Shown here piece by piece: positions 51,935 to 61,037 of a stretch of 64,000 nt of DNA (positions are counted from its first letter, which is position 1; each line of letters begins with the position of its first letter). Both the position numbers and the translations under genes were made by a program. This DNA is from Planctomycetota bacterium. Lineage in GTDB: Bacteria; Planctomycetota; J058; JAJDCP01. The stretch lies in NCBI GenBank assembly GCA_029260765.1, contig JAJDCP010000159.1, forward strand, positions 1-64,000, read 5' to 3'. The notes beneath the pieces are model-generated. The model was not told the origin of the DNA. It ran no database searches and saw nothing but the letters and a program-made list of their open reading frames with translations.

Positions 51935-53616
51935 CCGAGCGCGCGGTTGAGCGCTGCGAAGCCCTGCCGCGTGAACAGCTCGTCCAGCAACGGGCTCCAA
52001 CACTCCTGCCAGGCAGGACGCTTGCCAGCAGAGGTCAGGGTGCGGACCCCCAGACTGCGTGCCAAGACGCCGGCGGGCTCGGGGACCGGTTCGACGCCGA
52101 GGAAACGGATCAGGGCGCTGACGACCGCAAGCTGACGTTCGGCTCCCCGAACACCTGTCAGCCCCTCATAGTCGAGGCAGAACACCTCCGCCTGCTCGCG
52201 CCAAGCGCTGATGCGCTGCCAGAACCGGCTCTCAGCCCTGCCCTGCGCGATCAGGAACTCCAGCAGCGCAGGCCGCCCCGGCTCGCAGTGGAGGCGCTTC
52301 TTCAGCGCCCACTCGTCGCGCCGCAGCTGGGTGCGATGATGCAGCAGCGAGGCTATGCACGCGCGTAGATCACGCTGCAGGAAGATGCACTTGAAGCCTT
52401 GCAAGCTCTCGCGATGCACCGCTGAGCAGGGCAGATGGGACATCGCAAACGCGCCGGCCCGGACGCGTCCAAGACTCTCATCTGGGAGCGCGGGATAGCC
52501 GCACAAGACCGGGTAGTAGCGGGCCATCGCGAACGGAAGCCCGGCCCGATCGACGCAGTGGCGCGGCAGGATCAGCAACTCGCTGTCGAACAGGCCCAGC
52601 TCTGCCAGCAGACGACCGAGCAGATGCGTGCCGGACTTGGGAATCGAGATGATCGCGACAGGTTGTGCGCAGACCTGCGGTCTCGAGTCGCCGCCGCGCG
52701 GCGCGACGGGACGCTCTGTCAGTGCAGGAAGCGCTTCCGCCAGCCCCTGCCGGTCGGCCTTCTGTGCACACAGCAGCCAACGCTGCCGCGCAGACGCATC
52801 CGAGGCCAGACGCGCCAGGCCGTGGGCGCAGGCGGGGGAATGGCGCTCTCGCCAGCCACGCAGGTACCAGCCCGCGGCTGCGGCGGGGGCGCGCAATGGC
52901 TGCTCGAGAAGAACGCCGGCCAGGTGGGGCTCCAGCCCTGCCAGCGTCGGGCACGCAAAGGTGGCGGCCAGCAATCGACGTGCACGCTGCGCATCACTCT
53001 GGTGGTACCAGGCGATGGAGGCAGCCAGGAAACCGCTCGGGGCATGACCAGCGCGGCGCAATGCCCTCTCGAGCCACAACAGCGCGCCCGCAACATCTTC
53101 GTGCTGGTAGTAGGCTGCCGCTCCCCGCTGGCGCGCAGACGGGACGTCAGCCGTTGTCTTTGCTGCTGCCTGCTCGGACCGGGGCTGTACCCCCCAGGCT
53201 ACGCGCCGCAAGCGCGCCAGCTGCTGGCACGCCTCCAAGCCCGCCGGACGGGTCGGCTGCTCCGCGTGGTCCAGCCAGGCCGAGGCCAGCTCGGCATCGT
53301 CGAGGTGCGTGAGACAGGCCTGGGCGATCTCGCGACAGACAGCAGCGTTGTCCGGCTCACGCCGGTAGGCGCTCAGATAGAGCCGAAAGCCCGCCACGCG
53401 CAAGCCCAGCGTCAGACAGAGGCGCGCCCGGCCGAGCAGCGAAGAGGTCGAGACCGGCTCGTTGGGAAGCAGGGCGTCCAGCCGCAACCAGGCATTGCGC
53501 AGCGTCACGAGCCCAGGAAGCCAGCGGGCTCCTTCTGGGCGAGCGGCGCGCCGGCCCAGCACAGTGAGAGCTCGCCGCAACCAGTCGTGGCTGGCCGCCT
53601 TCAGGGGGCTCTTCAC
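51901..53616 (-). CDS. Sulfotransferase with N-terminal helical-repeat domain
   Basis: This 571-residue protein has an N-terminal half (about 1-310) of Ala/Leu/Arg-rich helices with TPR-like spacing. A sulfotransferase domain follows, with PKSGTH (PAPS loop in IISIPKSGTHLLGRLLAELG) near residue 325 and a second site FLQRDLRACIASLL. The GTG start at 53616 overlaps the ABC transporter stop (GTGA), with GGAGG upstream, so the two are coupled. A role in sulfating an exported glycan is plausible. Confidence 0.78.
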   Translation of the reverse strand: MKSPLKAASHDWLRRALTVLGRRAARPEGARWLPGLVTLRNAWLRLDALLPNEPVSTSSLLGRARLCLTLGLRVAGFRLYLSAYRREPDNAAVCREIAQACLTHLDDAELASAWLDHAEQPTRPAGLEACQQLARLRRVAWGVQPRSEQAAAKTTADVPSARQRGAAAYYQHEDVAGALLWLERALRRAGHAPSGFLAASIAWYHQSDAQRARRLLAATFACPTLAGLEPHLAGVLLEQPLRAPAAAAGWYLRGWRERHSPACAHGLARLASDASARQRWLLCAQKADRQGLAEALPALTERPVAPRGGDSRPQVCAQPVAIISIPKSGTHLLGRLLAELGLFDSELLILPRHCVDRAGLPFAMARYYPVLCGYPALPDESLGRVRAGAFAMSHLPCSAVHRESLQGFKCIFLQRDLRACIASLLHHRTQLRRDEWALKKRLHCEPGRPALLEFLIAQGRAESRFWQRISAWREQAEVFCLDYEGLTGVRGAERQLAVVSALIRFLGVEPVPEPAGVLARSLGVRTLTSAGKRPAWQECWSPLLDELFTRQGFAALNRALGYGDFSAAAAR

Positions 53617-55409
53617 CCGCCTGCCTCCAGTTGGAACAGCTCGTTGTACGCGCCGCGCAGGGCCAGCAACTCCGCGTGCGTGCCGGTCTCGATGACCTTG
53701 CCGCCCTCGAGCACCACGATCCTGTCGGCCAGCGCCACCGTGCTGGGCCGATGGGAGACCAGGATGATGGTCTGATCCTGGAACCACTCCCGGAACCGCC
53801 CCAACAGAGCGAGCTCAGAGCGCACATCCAGGCTCGAGGTGGGCTCATCGAGGATCAGCAAGCGCGCGCGCTGTTTGACCAGAAAGCGCGCCAAGCCGAT
53901 CTTCCGCCATTGCCCAGCCGACAGGTCGTGGTTGCCGAAGCGCCGCCCCAGGCTGGTATCGTAGCCCTCAGACAGTCGCTCGATCAGCTGGTCCGCGCCC
54001 GCGCGCGCTGCGGCTTCGGCGACATCTTCCCGCGACGGTGCGTTCTGCAGGTCGCCCAGGGAGATGTTCTCGGCCGCGCTCGCCTCGTAGCGGTTCGGCC
54101 GGTCGAAGTGGACCGCCACGCTCGCACGCAGCGCGTCGGCCGACAGCTCTTGCAGGTCGACACCGTCGAGCCGGATGGCCCCCGCGCTGGGCTCATAGAG
54201 ACGGGCCAGTAGCTTGACCAGCGTCGTCTTGCCGGCGCCATTGCGGCCCACCAGGGCGATGATCTCCCCTGGCTCTGCAGCCAATGAGACACCGGCCAGC
54301 ACGGGCTCGCCCGAGCCCGGATAGGAGAATTCGAGCCCTTCGACCTCGAGCCGGCCAGGTCCGCCGGCAGGATTGCGGAAGCCCGCATTTCCCACCCGCG
54401 GGCTGGTCTCCAATACAGCCCTGAAGTGGGCCACATGCCAGGCTTGTTCTGCCAGGCTGCTCAGCCGTCCGGCCATCGCGCTCAACAGGTCGCTCAGGTG
54501 CTTCGTGCCGCCCGCGAACAGCGCGACATCGCCGATGGTCAGGCGCCCTTCGACCACCTGGCCCGAGATCCGGAAAAAGAGCAGGTAGAAGATCAGGCTC
54601 ATCGCCAGCGTAAAGACGAAGGTGCCCAGGTAGTTGCGGTTGGTCAGCCTGCGGTCTTCCTCGATGAACTCGGCGATCAACTCGAGATAGCGAGCGCGCA
54701 GCTCGGGCTCCAGGCCGAGAGTCCGGACTTCAGGCAAGCTGGAGCGGTTGGTCAGCAATGAGGAATAATAGCGCGACCAGCGGTTCTTCGTGGTGCGCTT
54801 CGCCATCTTCTCAAAGCGCTGTTTGGCCCGCCGCCAGCGGAAGATCAAGAAGGGAATCAGCGTGGGCAATACGACCGCGACCACCCAGGGATCAATGGTC
54901 ACCAAGATGGCGACCAGACCTGCGATCTTGCACAGGTTGACGGCGATGCCGAGCACCCGGTTCTTGAAACCATTCAGCTGCCCAGACGCCTGCCGCGCCC
55001 GATCGAGCATGTCCTGGAAATCCGACTCTTCGAAACGTGCCACGTCCAGCCGGGAGATATGCTCCAACCAGGTAGCTTCGATCTTCAGATGCAGCCCGTT
55101 GTTCAACGCCCGCTGCACGAGTTTGAGGATCAGCGCCAGGCTCTCCCAGAACACGACGGTTGCCAGACTCAGGGCGATCCAGAACAGGATCGCGTCGGTC
55201 TGTTGGGTGCCCGCTTTCACCTGGGCGACGATGCTGTTGGTGATCTCCCTGCCCAGCAGCCCCAGCAAGGCGGGGAAGACGCTTCCGGCCAGACTCAGCA
55301 GGGCGAACAAGACCAGCAGGCGCGGGTTCTGCTGCCAGGTGAAACGCAACACCCAGCGCGCGTTGTCGAGCACACGCCGGATCTTCTCGCGTACCAAGGC
55401 TGTCGTCAT
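53613..55409 (-). CDS. ABC exporter (fused permease-ATPase)
   Basis: This 598-residue half-transporter has six membrane helices in the first 310 residues, then an ATPase domain: Walker A GRNGAGKTT (388-396), signature LSAGQ (496-500, one change from LSGGQ) and Walker B RLLILDE (517-523). It resembles MsbA/lipid- or glycan-exporting ABC proteins and would act as a homodimer. It is first in a minus-strand pair with the repeat-domain sulfotransferase. The cargo is likely a lipid-linked or surface glycan. Confidence 0.9.
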   Translation of the reverse strand: MTTALVREKIRRVLDNARWVLRFTWQQNPRLLVLFALLSLAGSVFPALLGLLGREITNSIVAQVKAGTQQTDAILFWIALSLATVVFWESLALILKLVQRALNNGLHLKIEATWLEHISRLDVARFEESDFQDMLDRARQASGQLNGFKNRVLGIAVNLCKIAGLVAILVTIDPWVVAVVLPTLIPFLIFRWRRAKQRFEKMAKRTTKNRWSRYYSSLLTNRSSLPEVRTLGLEPELRARYLELIAEFIEEDRRLTNRNYLGTFVFTLAMSLIFYLLFFRISGQVVEGRLTIGDVALFAGGTKHLSDLLSAMAGRLSSLAEQAWHVAHFRAVLETSPRVGNAGFRNPAGGPGRLEVEGLEFSYPGSGEPVLAGVSLAAEPGEIIALVGRNGAGKTTLVKLLARLYEPSAGAIRLDGVDLQELSADALRASVAVHFDRPNRYEASAAENISLGDLQNAPSREDVAEAAARAGADQLIERLSEGYDTSLGRRFGNHDLSAGQWRKIGLARFLVKQRARLLILDEPTSSLDVRSELALLGRFREWFQDQTIILVSHRPSTVALADRIVVLEGGKVIETGTHAELLALRGAYNELFQLEAGG

Positions 55410-55645
55410 GCGGATGGGCTCGAAGGTTCAAAGAGCCGCTCATCGTCGAGCCGCTCATCAGGGATCTAAGAGCTGCAGGACAGCTCGCTGTCTGGCGCAT
55501 TCCACGCAGAGTGTACTTGACGAGCGGCCCTGCACGACCGTGCGGGCGCACAAAAAAAGCAAAATCCCGCTCTTGATTCCCCATCCCGAGCCTATACTTC
55601 TGAGCACGAGCGCACCCTCATTGCGCCCGGTCCGAGGAAACACGC

Positions 55646-55690
55646 ATGAACATGATGCCCAGCGATTCCAAGCAGCGTCTGCTCCTCTGA
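55646..55690 (+). other. Fourteen-codon ORF followed by hairpin
   Basis: GAGGAA lies 6 nt before an ATG that opens a 14-codon frame (MNMMPSDSKQRLLL), stopping at 55690. It is followed directly by CCGCACC-TCCG-GGTGCGG (55691-55708), a 7-bp stem. This could be a leader peptide, a tiny protein with its terminator, or a gene remnant. No gene follows within 900 bp. Confidence 0.3.
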
Positions 55691-55762
55691 CCGCACCTCC
55701 GGGTGCGGCCTGCGGGCGGCTCCCGGACTCCTCCCCGAGATCCTTGTGCCGACCGCTCCTTA

Positions 55763-55916
55763 CTGACCTCAGCATAGGTCTTGTCCCTTTTGTAGGGGAG
55801 GGGTTCACCCCCTCCCGCAAGCGAAGCGTCCGAGTCGGCGAGAGCGAAGCGTCCGAGTCCTCGAGGTGTAAACCCCGCCCCTACGGGATGATGTCCTGAA
55901 CTTATGCTGAGGTCAG
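55763..55916. repeat. Intergenic mobile-type repeat, copy 3, with 14-bp terminal inverted repeats
   Basis: The core (55792-55884) matches the 15-89 element, with GCGAAGCGTCCGAGTC present twice. Outside the core, CTGACCTCAGCATA (55763-55776) and TATGCTGAGGTCAG (55903-55916) are perfect 14-bp inverted repeats, as in a MITE. No transposase is encoded. Confidence 0.75.
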
Positions 55917-56595
55917 CAGGAGCCTCTCGGAGTACCGCGCTGCACAGAGCACTGCGGTGGCTGGCGAAGCGATTCTGCCGCAGTCTGCGACAGTCCGATC
56001 CGCCGGGCAGGCTGTCCGGTCCGATCCGCGCGAACCCCGCGCACGCGGATCGGGTGTCCGATGACCGCGGGAGCCACGGCAAAGGAGATAGCGAGAATGG
56101 CACGCTTCGATGCTCTGGGCCCACGCGCCCGCAACGCCCGTTTTGTTCAGGAGCCCCGTGCTCTGCGCAACTTCGACCGGCACCCCAAGCACCTGCGTTC
56201 GGGTCCCCAGCCCATCGTGGCCGTGGTGTCGAGCGATGAGGCCGGTGATGCCGAAGCGGGCGTCCAGCCTGACGACAATCGATCCCAAGGTTGTCCAGCA
56301 GGCGACCGCCGATTGTGCAAAGCGGGCACCATGGACGGAAAGTCCGGGAGTCCCGACGCTCGCGGGGCATGGAGTATTCTAGTGCCAAGAGTGCTACTTC
56401 TCTCTGCCTGACGAGCCTGCGCTCCGCGCCGAAGCGCGGGGCATTCTGCCGACGGGCCGTCTAGACGGCCCGTCGGCTTCCTTTGTTGCATCCACCCGAG
56501 CTGCGCTCGCTTCGATCAGCCACAGCTCGGCCCTCGCAAACAGCTCTGCGAGCGCCAACACATCTCCTCGTCCGGCTTTGGTATGGTGTGCAACC
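55917..56595. other. Region of uncertain coding status
   Basis: Frames are open on both strands. A plus-strand frame from the ATG at 56097 has AAAGGAG 10 nt upstream and codon-like composition for about 60 codons (MARFDALGPRARNARFVQ), then loses it. A minus-strand frame from 56288 reads sensibly for about 70 residues. Neither matches a known family; a gene fragment is likely. GT31 homology begins only at 56596. Confidence 0.4.
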
Positions 56596-58485
56596 ATGAG
56601 CAGGCAAGACCCCTCCCATCCCGATGAACCCGCACATATGGCCAACCCCGGTCGGCAGACTGCGGGCACGATCGCAGACTGCAAGCTGCTGATTGCGGTC
56701 GTGACGTGCCGGAAGAACGAGCATCGTCGGGCGCTCATCGAGAAACACTGGGCCGCTGAAGCCCGGAGTCGATACGGTTTCGAGGTCGTCTACCTGGTCG
56801 GAAACGGCGACGCGCCCTCGTACCGCGACGGAGACACCCTGTTCCTGCGGGCCGGCGACCACTACGAACACTTGCCGAGGAAGGTCTACGAGCTCTGCAA
56901 GTTCGCGGCACACGCGCTCAGCTTCGACTACCTGCTCAAGACCGACGACGACGTCTTCGTCAACCTGGAGCGCCTGGCGGCGCTCCAGTTGGAGGGAGCC
57001 CCCTACGCCGGAGGGATGTGCGGTGAAAGCCCGGACTTCGACCGCAATTGGCACCTGGGCAAGACCCGATCACACGCCGGGGAGTACACCGGCGCCTACC
57101 AGGGGCCCTGGTGCTCGGGAAGCGGCTACTTCCTGAGCAGGCGGGCCGCGACGGTGGTTGCAGGTTTCGCGGACCTCGCGTTCATCGATCGGCACATCTA
57201 CGAAGACAAGATGGTCGCCGACATCCTTCGAGGCGCGGGTCTGCAGGCCGTGTTTCTGCAAAACGCGGTGGCGATGCACCTGGTCTACCACGGCATCATG
57301 AGCTTCTGCCTCAACCCGGGGGGATGGGTCTCGCCCGCCACCGTTCATGTGCATCGCGCTGTGGCAAGGGAGTACGCGGTACTCCATCTCGGCAGCTTTG
57401 GTCGTATCGAGAAGATCGACTATCGGCTGGACGAAGACACACTGGAGATCCTGTTCGACAAGATCGACATGTGCCTCAGAGACACGGTTGGGGGACGCGC
57501 GAAAGCGGTCCGGGCAGCCGATCCAGAGAGCTCCGCAAGACAGAGCGCCGAGAGTCTGTGGCGATGGATCAGTCTGGAGAAACGGATCGCAAGCCTGATC
57601 GTCAAGCAACACCAAGCGCAGTCTCCCAGACGCACGCCCGCATTCCGCCTCGGCACCCATCTCCTCGAGCTCCACAGGCATCCGCTCAAACACAGCCCCG
57701 TCCTGTTGCGACTCGCCTCGAAGCGGCTGACGGCCAGGGTTCGACAGCTGATCGGCTTCAATGGCTCGACCGCCGCCCGCCAGACGCCGTCGCAGGCAGC
57801 CGCCGCTGACCACTTCCCACCCGCTACCCGGGACACGACGGAGCAGGAATCCCGACCCTTCTCAGCGAGCCGCCGCTACCCCAAACCCCTGGTCTCGATG
57901 GTGCTTGTGGCCGAGGGCAGCCAGAGGGATGTGCTCGCCAGCATCCAGAGCGCCCTGGAACAAACCTTCAACGACTTCGAGCTCTGCCTCAGCGTGCAGC
58001 CCGCCACCGGGGCTGCCGAGGCCGCATGGGACCGGGTCCGACAACACCCACAGCTCCGGCTGCTCGAGACCGGCTCCCCCACCCTGCCGCAGGCCAGCCA
58101 AGAGGCGTTTGAGCTCACGCGGGGCTGCTTTGTGGTCCGCCTGGCTCCCGGTGATCTCCTGAAACCCCACGCGTTGGAGTCCTGGGTTGCGGTCATGCAT
58201 GCGGCCAAAGATGTCGGCTGCGCCTGCAGCATACTGCAGGAGATCAGCGCCATGGGCGACCACGTCCGCTACCACGCCCCCTTTCTGGACGACGCCGGCG
58301 AAGCGTTGGCCCACCCGATCCGGCCGATGCCCAGCGCGATGTTCCGGGCCCGGGACGTCCAGCGCGCCGGCGGCTGGCGGGCGGTTGCGAGCATGGCGGA
58401 CGAGCAGCAGCTTGCCCTGCGCGTCTCTGCTGTCGCCCGGGTGATCGGCGTTGCCGAGATCCTGTGCGCTCGACGGTGGGAATAG
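56596..58485 (+). CDS. GT31 galactosyltransferase fused to GT2-like domain
   Basis: This 629-residue protein has an N-terminal half (about 25-260) matching the GT31 beta-1,3-galactosyltransferase fold: LLIAVVTCRKNEHRRALI, FDYLLKTDDDVFVNLERL with the DDD metal motif (117-119), then WCSGSGYFLSRRA and IYEDKMVADIL in place of the EDV motif. After a basic linker, residues about 430-629 resemble the GT-A start of GT2 (PLVSMVLVAEGSQRDVLASIQSALEQTF) and may be incomplete at the catalytic end. GT31 is mainly eukaryotic, so this is notable. The ATG at 56596 is chosen; 56638 is possible. Confidence 0.75.
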   Translation: MSRQDPSHPDEPAHMANPGRQTAGTIADCKLLIAVVTCRKNEHRRALIEKHWAAEARSRYGFEVVYLVGNGDAPSYRDGDTLFLRAGDHYEHLPRKVYELCKFAAHALSFDYLLKTDDDVFVNLERLAALQLEGAPYAGGMCGESPDFDRNWHLGKTRSHAGEYTGAYQGPWCSGSGYFLSRRAATVVAGFADLAFIDRHIYEDKMVADILRGAGLQAVFLQNAVAMHLVYHGIMSFCLNPGGWVSPATVHVHRAVAREYAVLHLGSFGRIEKIDYRLDEDTLEILFDKIDMCLRDTVGGRAKAVRAADPESSARQSAESLWRWISLEKRIASLIVKQHQAQSPRRTPAFRLGTHLLELHRHPLKHSPVLLRLASKRLTARVRQLIGFNGSTAARQTPSQAAAADHFPPATRDTTEQESRPFSASRRYPKPLVSMVLVAEGSQRDVLASIQSALEQTFNDFELCLSVQPATGAAEAAWDRVRQHPQLRLLETGSPTLPQASQEAFELTRGCFVVRLAPGDLLKPHALESWVAVMHAAKDVGCACSILQEISAMGDHVRYHAPFLDDAGEALAHPIRPMPSAMFRARDVQRAGGWRAVASMADEQQLALRVSAVARVIGVAEILCARRWE

Positions 58486-58662
58486 GCCGGCACGTCTGAG
58501 CAGAAACACCCGCCCGCAGAGCCAGACTGTGCCGCCTCGTCCGGGGCCATCCCCCGGATGGGGCTTGCACATCGGCCGACCTTCGCGTATCAGCCTCAGG
58601 AACAGCTGTGTGCTGTCTGTCTGCAAGGCGCCCAGCCAACCAGCCCTCTATGGAGACTCTGC

Positions 58663-59859
58663 ATGTCCAAGAAAGGAACCATCGGCATCCTGACGGGCGG
58701 GGGCGATGTCCCGGGCCTGAACCCCGCGATCCGCGCGATCACCGTGCGCGCCCGCCGCGAAGGCTACTCTGTCGTCGGCATCCGCCGCGGTTGGGCAGGA
58801 TTGGTCGACTTCGTTCCCGACAACTCGGTCGACAACCGCGACAACGTGATCCCTCTGACGCACGACGCCGTCAACCGAGCGGCGCGCACAGGAGGGACCT
58901 TCCTGCACACCTCCCGCACCCGCCCGAGCTTCCTGCCCCTGGCCAACGTGCCCGAGCACTTGCGCGACGCCTACACCGCTGAGATCAACGATGTCACGCC
59001 CCATATCCTGAAGAACCTCGAGTTCCTCGGCATTGACACATTGATTCCCATCGGCGGCGATGACACCTTGAGCTATGCAGACCGGCTGAGCAAGGAGGGC
59101 GTCCGCGTCGTAGCCATACCCAAGACGATGGATAACGACGTACCGGGCACCGACTACTGCATCGGCTTCTCCACCTGCGTGACACGCGTGATCGCGCTGA
59201 CGCACGCCCTACGCACCACCGCGGGTTCCCACGAGAGGCTGCTGGTGATCGAGGTGTTCGGACGCTACGCCGGGTTCTCGGCCATGCTGCCTGCCATCGC
59301 GGGAGCGGCCGACCGCTGTCTGATTCCCGAGCACCCTTTCGACATCGAGCACCTGGCCGAGATCTTGATCGAGGACCGCAGGAACCATCCCAGCAACTAC
59401 GCCGTGGTGCTGGCCTCCGAGGGAGCCCGCCTGAAGAACCAGAAGGAGATGGTGTTCTCGAATACCGAGCAGGACCAGTACGGCCACAAGAAGCTCGGCG
59501 GCATCGGTGATGTGATCGGCTCGCTGCTCAAGGATGTGTCGGCGAAATTCAACAATGGTCGACGCGTCAATGTCGTCAATCAACGGCTGAGCTATCTGGT
59601 GCGCTGCGGCGAGCCCGATGCCCTCGACTCGATTGTGCCGACCGCCTTCGGAAACCTGGCTCTCGACCTCTTGCTCGGCGGGCAAACAGGACGCCTGGTC
59701 TGCCTGCGGCACGGCTGCTATGACAGCGTGCCCATCGGCGTAGTGACCTCACACAAGAAGCTTGTCGACGTTCCCAAGTACTACAACACCGAGCGCCTGC
59801 GCCCGAGCTATAAGCCCTTCCACGGTGCTCCACTGTTCATCATGACGAGCGATTATTAA
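58663..59859 (+). CDS. pfp: 6-phosphofructokinase, PPi-type motifs
   Basis: This 398-residue enzyme has the PFK fold with ILTGGGDVPGLN at the start, GGDDT (131-135) and PKTMDND (153-159). ATP-dependent PFKs have GGDGS and PGTIDND; the second Asp and the Lys here are the marks of pyrophosphate-dependent PFK, which runs the step reversibly. A GGAGA site precedes the ATG. It is convergent with the Rieske gene. The phosphoryl donor is inferred from motifs only. Confidence 0.88.
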   Translation: MSKKGTIGILTGGGDVPGLNPAIRAITVRARREGYSVVGIRRGWAGLVDFVPDNSVDNRDNVIPLTHDAVNRAARTGGTFLHTSRTRPSFLPLANVPEHLRDAYTAEINDVTPHILKNLEFLGIDTLIPIGGDDTLSYADRLSKEGVRVVAIPKTMDNDVPGTDYCIGFSTCVTRVIALTHALRTTAGSHERLLVIEVFGRYAGFSAMLPAIAGAADRCLIPEHPFDIEHLAEILIEDRRNHPSNYAVVLASEGARLKNQKEMVFSNTEQDQYGHKKLGGIGDVIGSLLKDVSAKFNNGRRVNVVNQRLSYLVRCGEPDALDSIVPTAFGNLALDLLLGGQTGRLVCLRHGCYDSVPIGVVTSHKKLVDVPKYYNTERLRPSYKPFHGAPLFIMTSDY

Positions 59860-59885
59860 CGCAGGACGAGCGATTATTGAGGCAG
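59844..59885. repeat. 21-bp tandem duplication at converging stops
   Basis: GACGAGCGATTATT begins two adjacent 21-bp units (59844-59864 and 59865-59885) that differ at two positions. The first contains the phosphofructokinase stop, the second the Rieske gene stop on the other strand. It probably arose by replication slippage. Confidence 0.7.
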
Positions 59886-60965
59886 GGCGGGCCCCGCGGG
59901 CGCACCGGCGTGGCTCTGGTAGAACTGCTTGTACCAGCGACGCATGCGGTGCACCGGCCCGTCGAGCGACACCAATACGGGCTTCTGGCGGTACACCTTG
60001 TTCTCCCAGATCTCGACGTCGGCCTTCCACTGACTCATCCAGTGCCCCACGACCCACCAGACCAGGATGCGGGGCACCTTCTTGTGCGCATACCAGCGGA
60101 AGCGGATCTGCTGGCGCAGGGGTTCTTTGGGAAGGTGGGTCTGGAACAGCACCACATCGCCCAACTCGGGCAGGCTGAAACGGAACCAGACCGTGCCGCC
60201 CGGGCCAAACAGGGTGATGCGCGCGTGGGCTCCCGAGCGCGGATAGGGCTTGCCGCGGAAGGTGACGCAGGCATCGTCGCTGAAGTAGGCCTTGTGGGGC
60301 TGCGCCTGGTCCACCTCCCAAGCTGGTTTGTGCTGCACGCCGAAGCCGGGGATCTTGATCTGGGTCCAGGGCACGGTCAGGGCGCCGTGCAGCACGGCGA
60401 AATGTTGGAAGTCGACACTGTTCTCGGCGAACTCCGATAAGTGCATATGCACATCGGGGACCTCGAGGGATCCGCGGAACACCAACCGGCCGTCGTCCAG
60501 GTCCTGCAGAGCCTCGGGCTCGTACGGAGGCGTCGCGAGAGCCTCTCCGGAGACATCGTGGTACATCCACAGCATTCCGCAGTGCTCACGGACCGGGTAG
60601 GCACGCACGCCGACCCGCGGTTTTTTGGCCAGGCCGGGAATGTGGCAGAGCTTGCCCGAAGAGTCGAAGCACCAGTTGTGGAAGGGGCAGGCGATGGTGT
60701 CGCCCTGGACCTCCCCACCTGCCAGGCTTGCGCCCTGGTGCGGGCAGTGCGCGTCGAACGCTCGGTAGCGCCGATCATCTCTGCCGCGAAAGACGACCAG
60801 GTGCTTGCCGAGGCAGTCGACGGCGCGCACCTCGCCAGGACGCAGTGCGTCGAGGTCGAGCAGATGGTACCAGCCAGAAGGATAGCCCGGCGGATAGCTC
60901 GAGGCGCGCGCGGGGCCGCTGAAGGTGTGGCAGCGGGTCGATCGGGCTGAGGAGGCAAGGCGCAT
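59874..60965 (-). CDS. Rieske non-heme iron oxygenase, DAF-36/Neverland-like
   Basis: This 363-residue protein has a Rieske [2Fe-2S] site CPH (C74, H76) and CPFH (C93, H96). The mononuclear iron triad D185, H188 and H193 follows, in NSVDFQHFAVLHG. This pairing, plus the overall order (SGWYHLLDLD, then HCPHQGASL, then DAHARI-type beta sheets), resembles cholesterol 7-desaturases of animals (DAF-36/Neverland), unlike ring-hydroxylating dioxygenases. The start is uncertain: the ATG at 60965 (GGAG upstream) is preferred over an ATG at 60980 and a GTG at 61013. It lies downstream of miaB on the same strand. Its sterol role is unproven. Confidence 0.8.
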   Translation of the reverse strand: MRLASSARSTRCHTFSGPARASSYPPGYPSGWYHLLDLDALRPGEVRAVDCLGKHLVVFRGRDDRRYRAFDAHCPHQGASLAGGEVQGDTIACPFHNWCFDSSGKLCHIPGLAKKPRVGVRAYPVREHCGMLWMYHDVSGEALATPPYEPEALQDLDDGRLVFRGSLEVPDVHMHLSEFAENSVDFQHFAVLHGALTVPWTQIKIPGFGVQHKPAWEVDQAQPHKAYFSDDACVTFRGKPYPRSGAHARITLFGPGGTVWFRFSLPELGDVVLFQTHLPKEPLRQQIRFRWYAHKKVPRILVWWVVGHWMSQWKADVEIWENKVYRQKPVLVSLDGPVHRMRRWYKQFYQSHAGAPAGPALPQ

Positions 60966-61037
60966 ACAGGATGGCTCCATGGAATGTTGGCTTCCCGTTG
61001 CCGCCGGGAGCACCGAGGTGAGACCAGGCTTGCTCCC

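Noticed and set aside
56320..56372. RNase P RNA-like string (GGAAAGTCCGGG)
   Set aside because: A short chance match; the surrounding RNase P core sequences and fold are absent.
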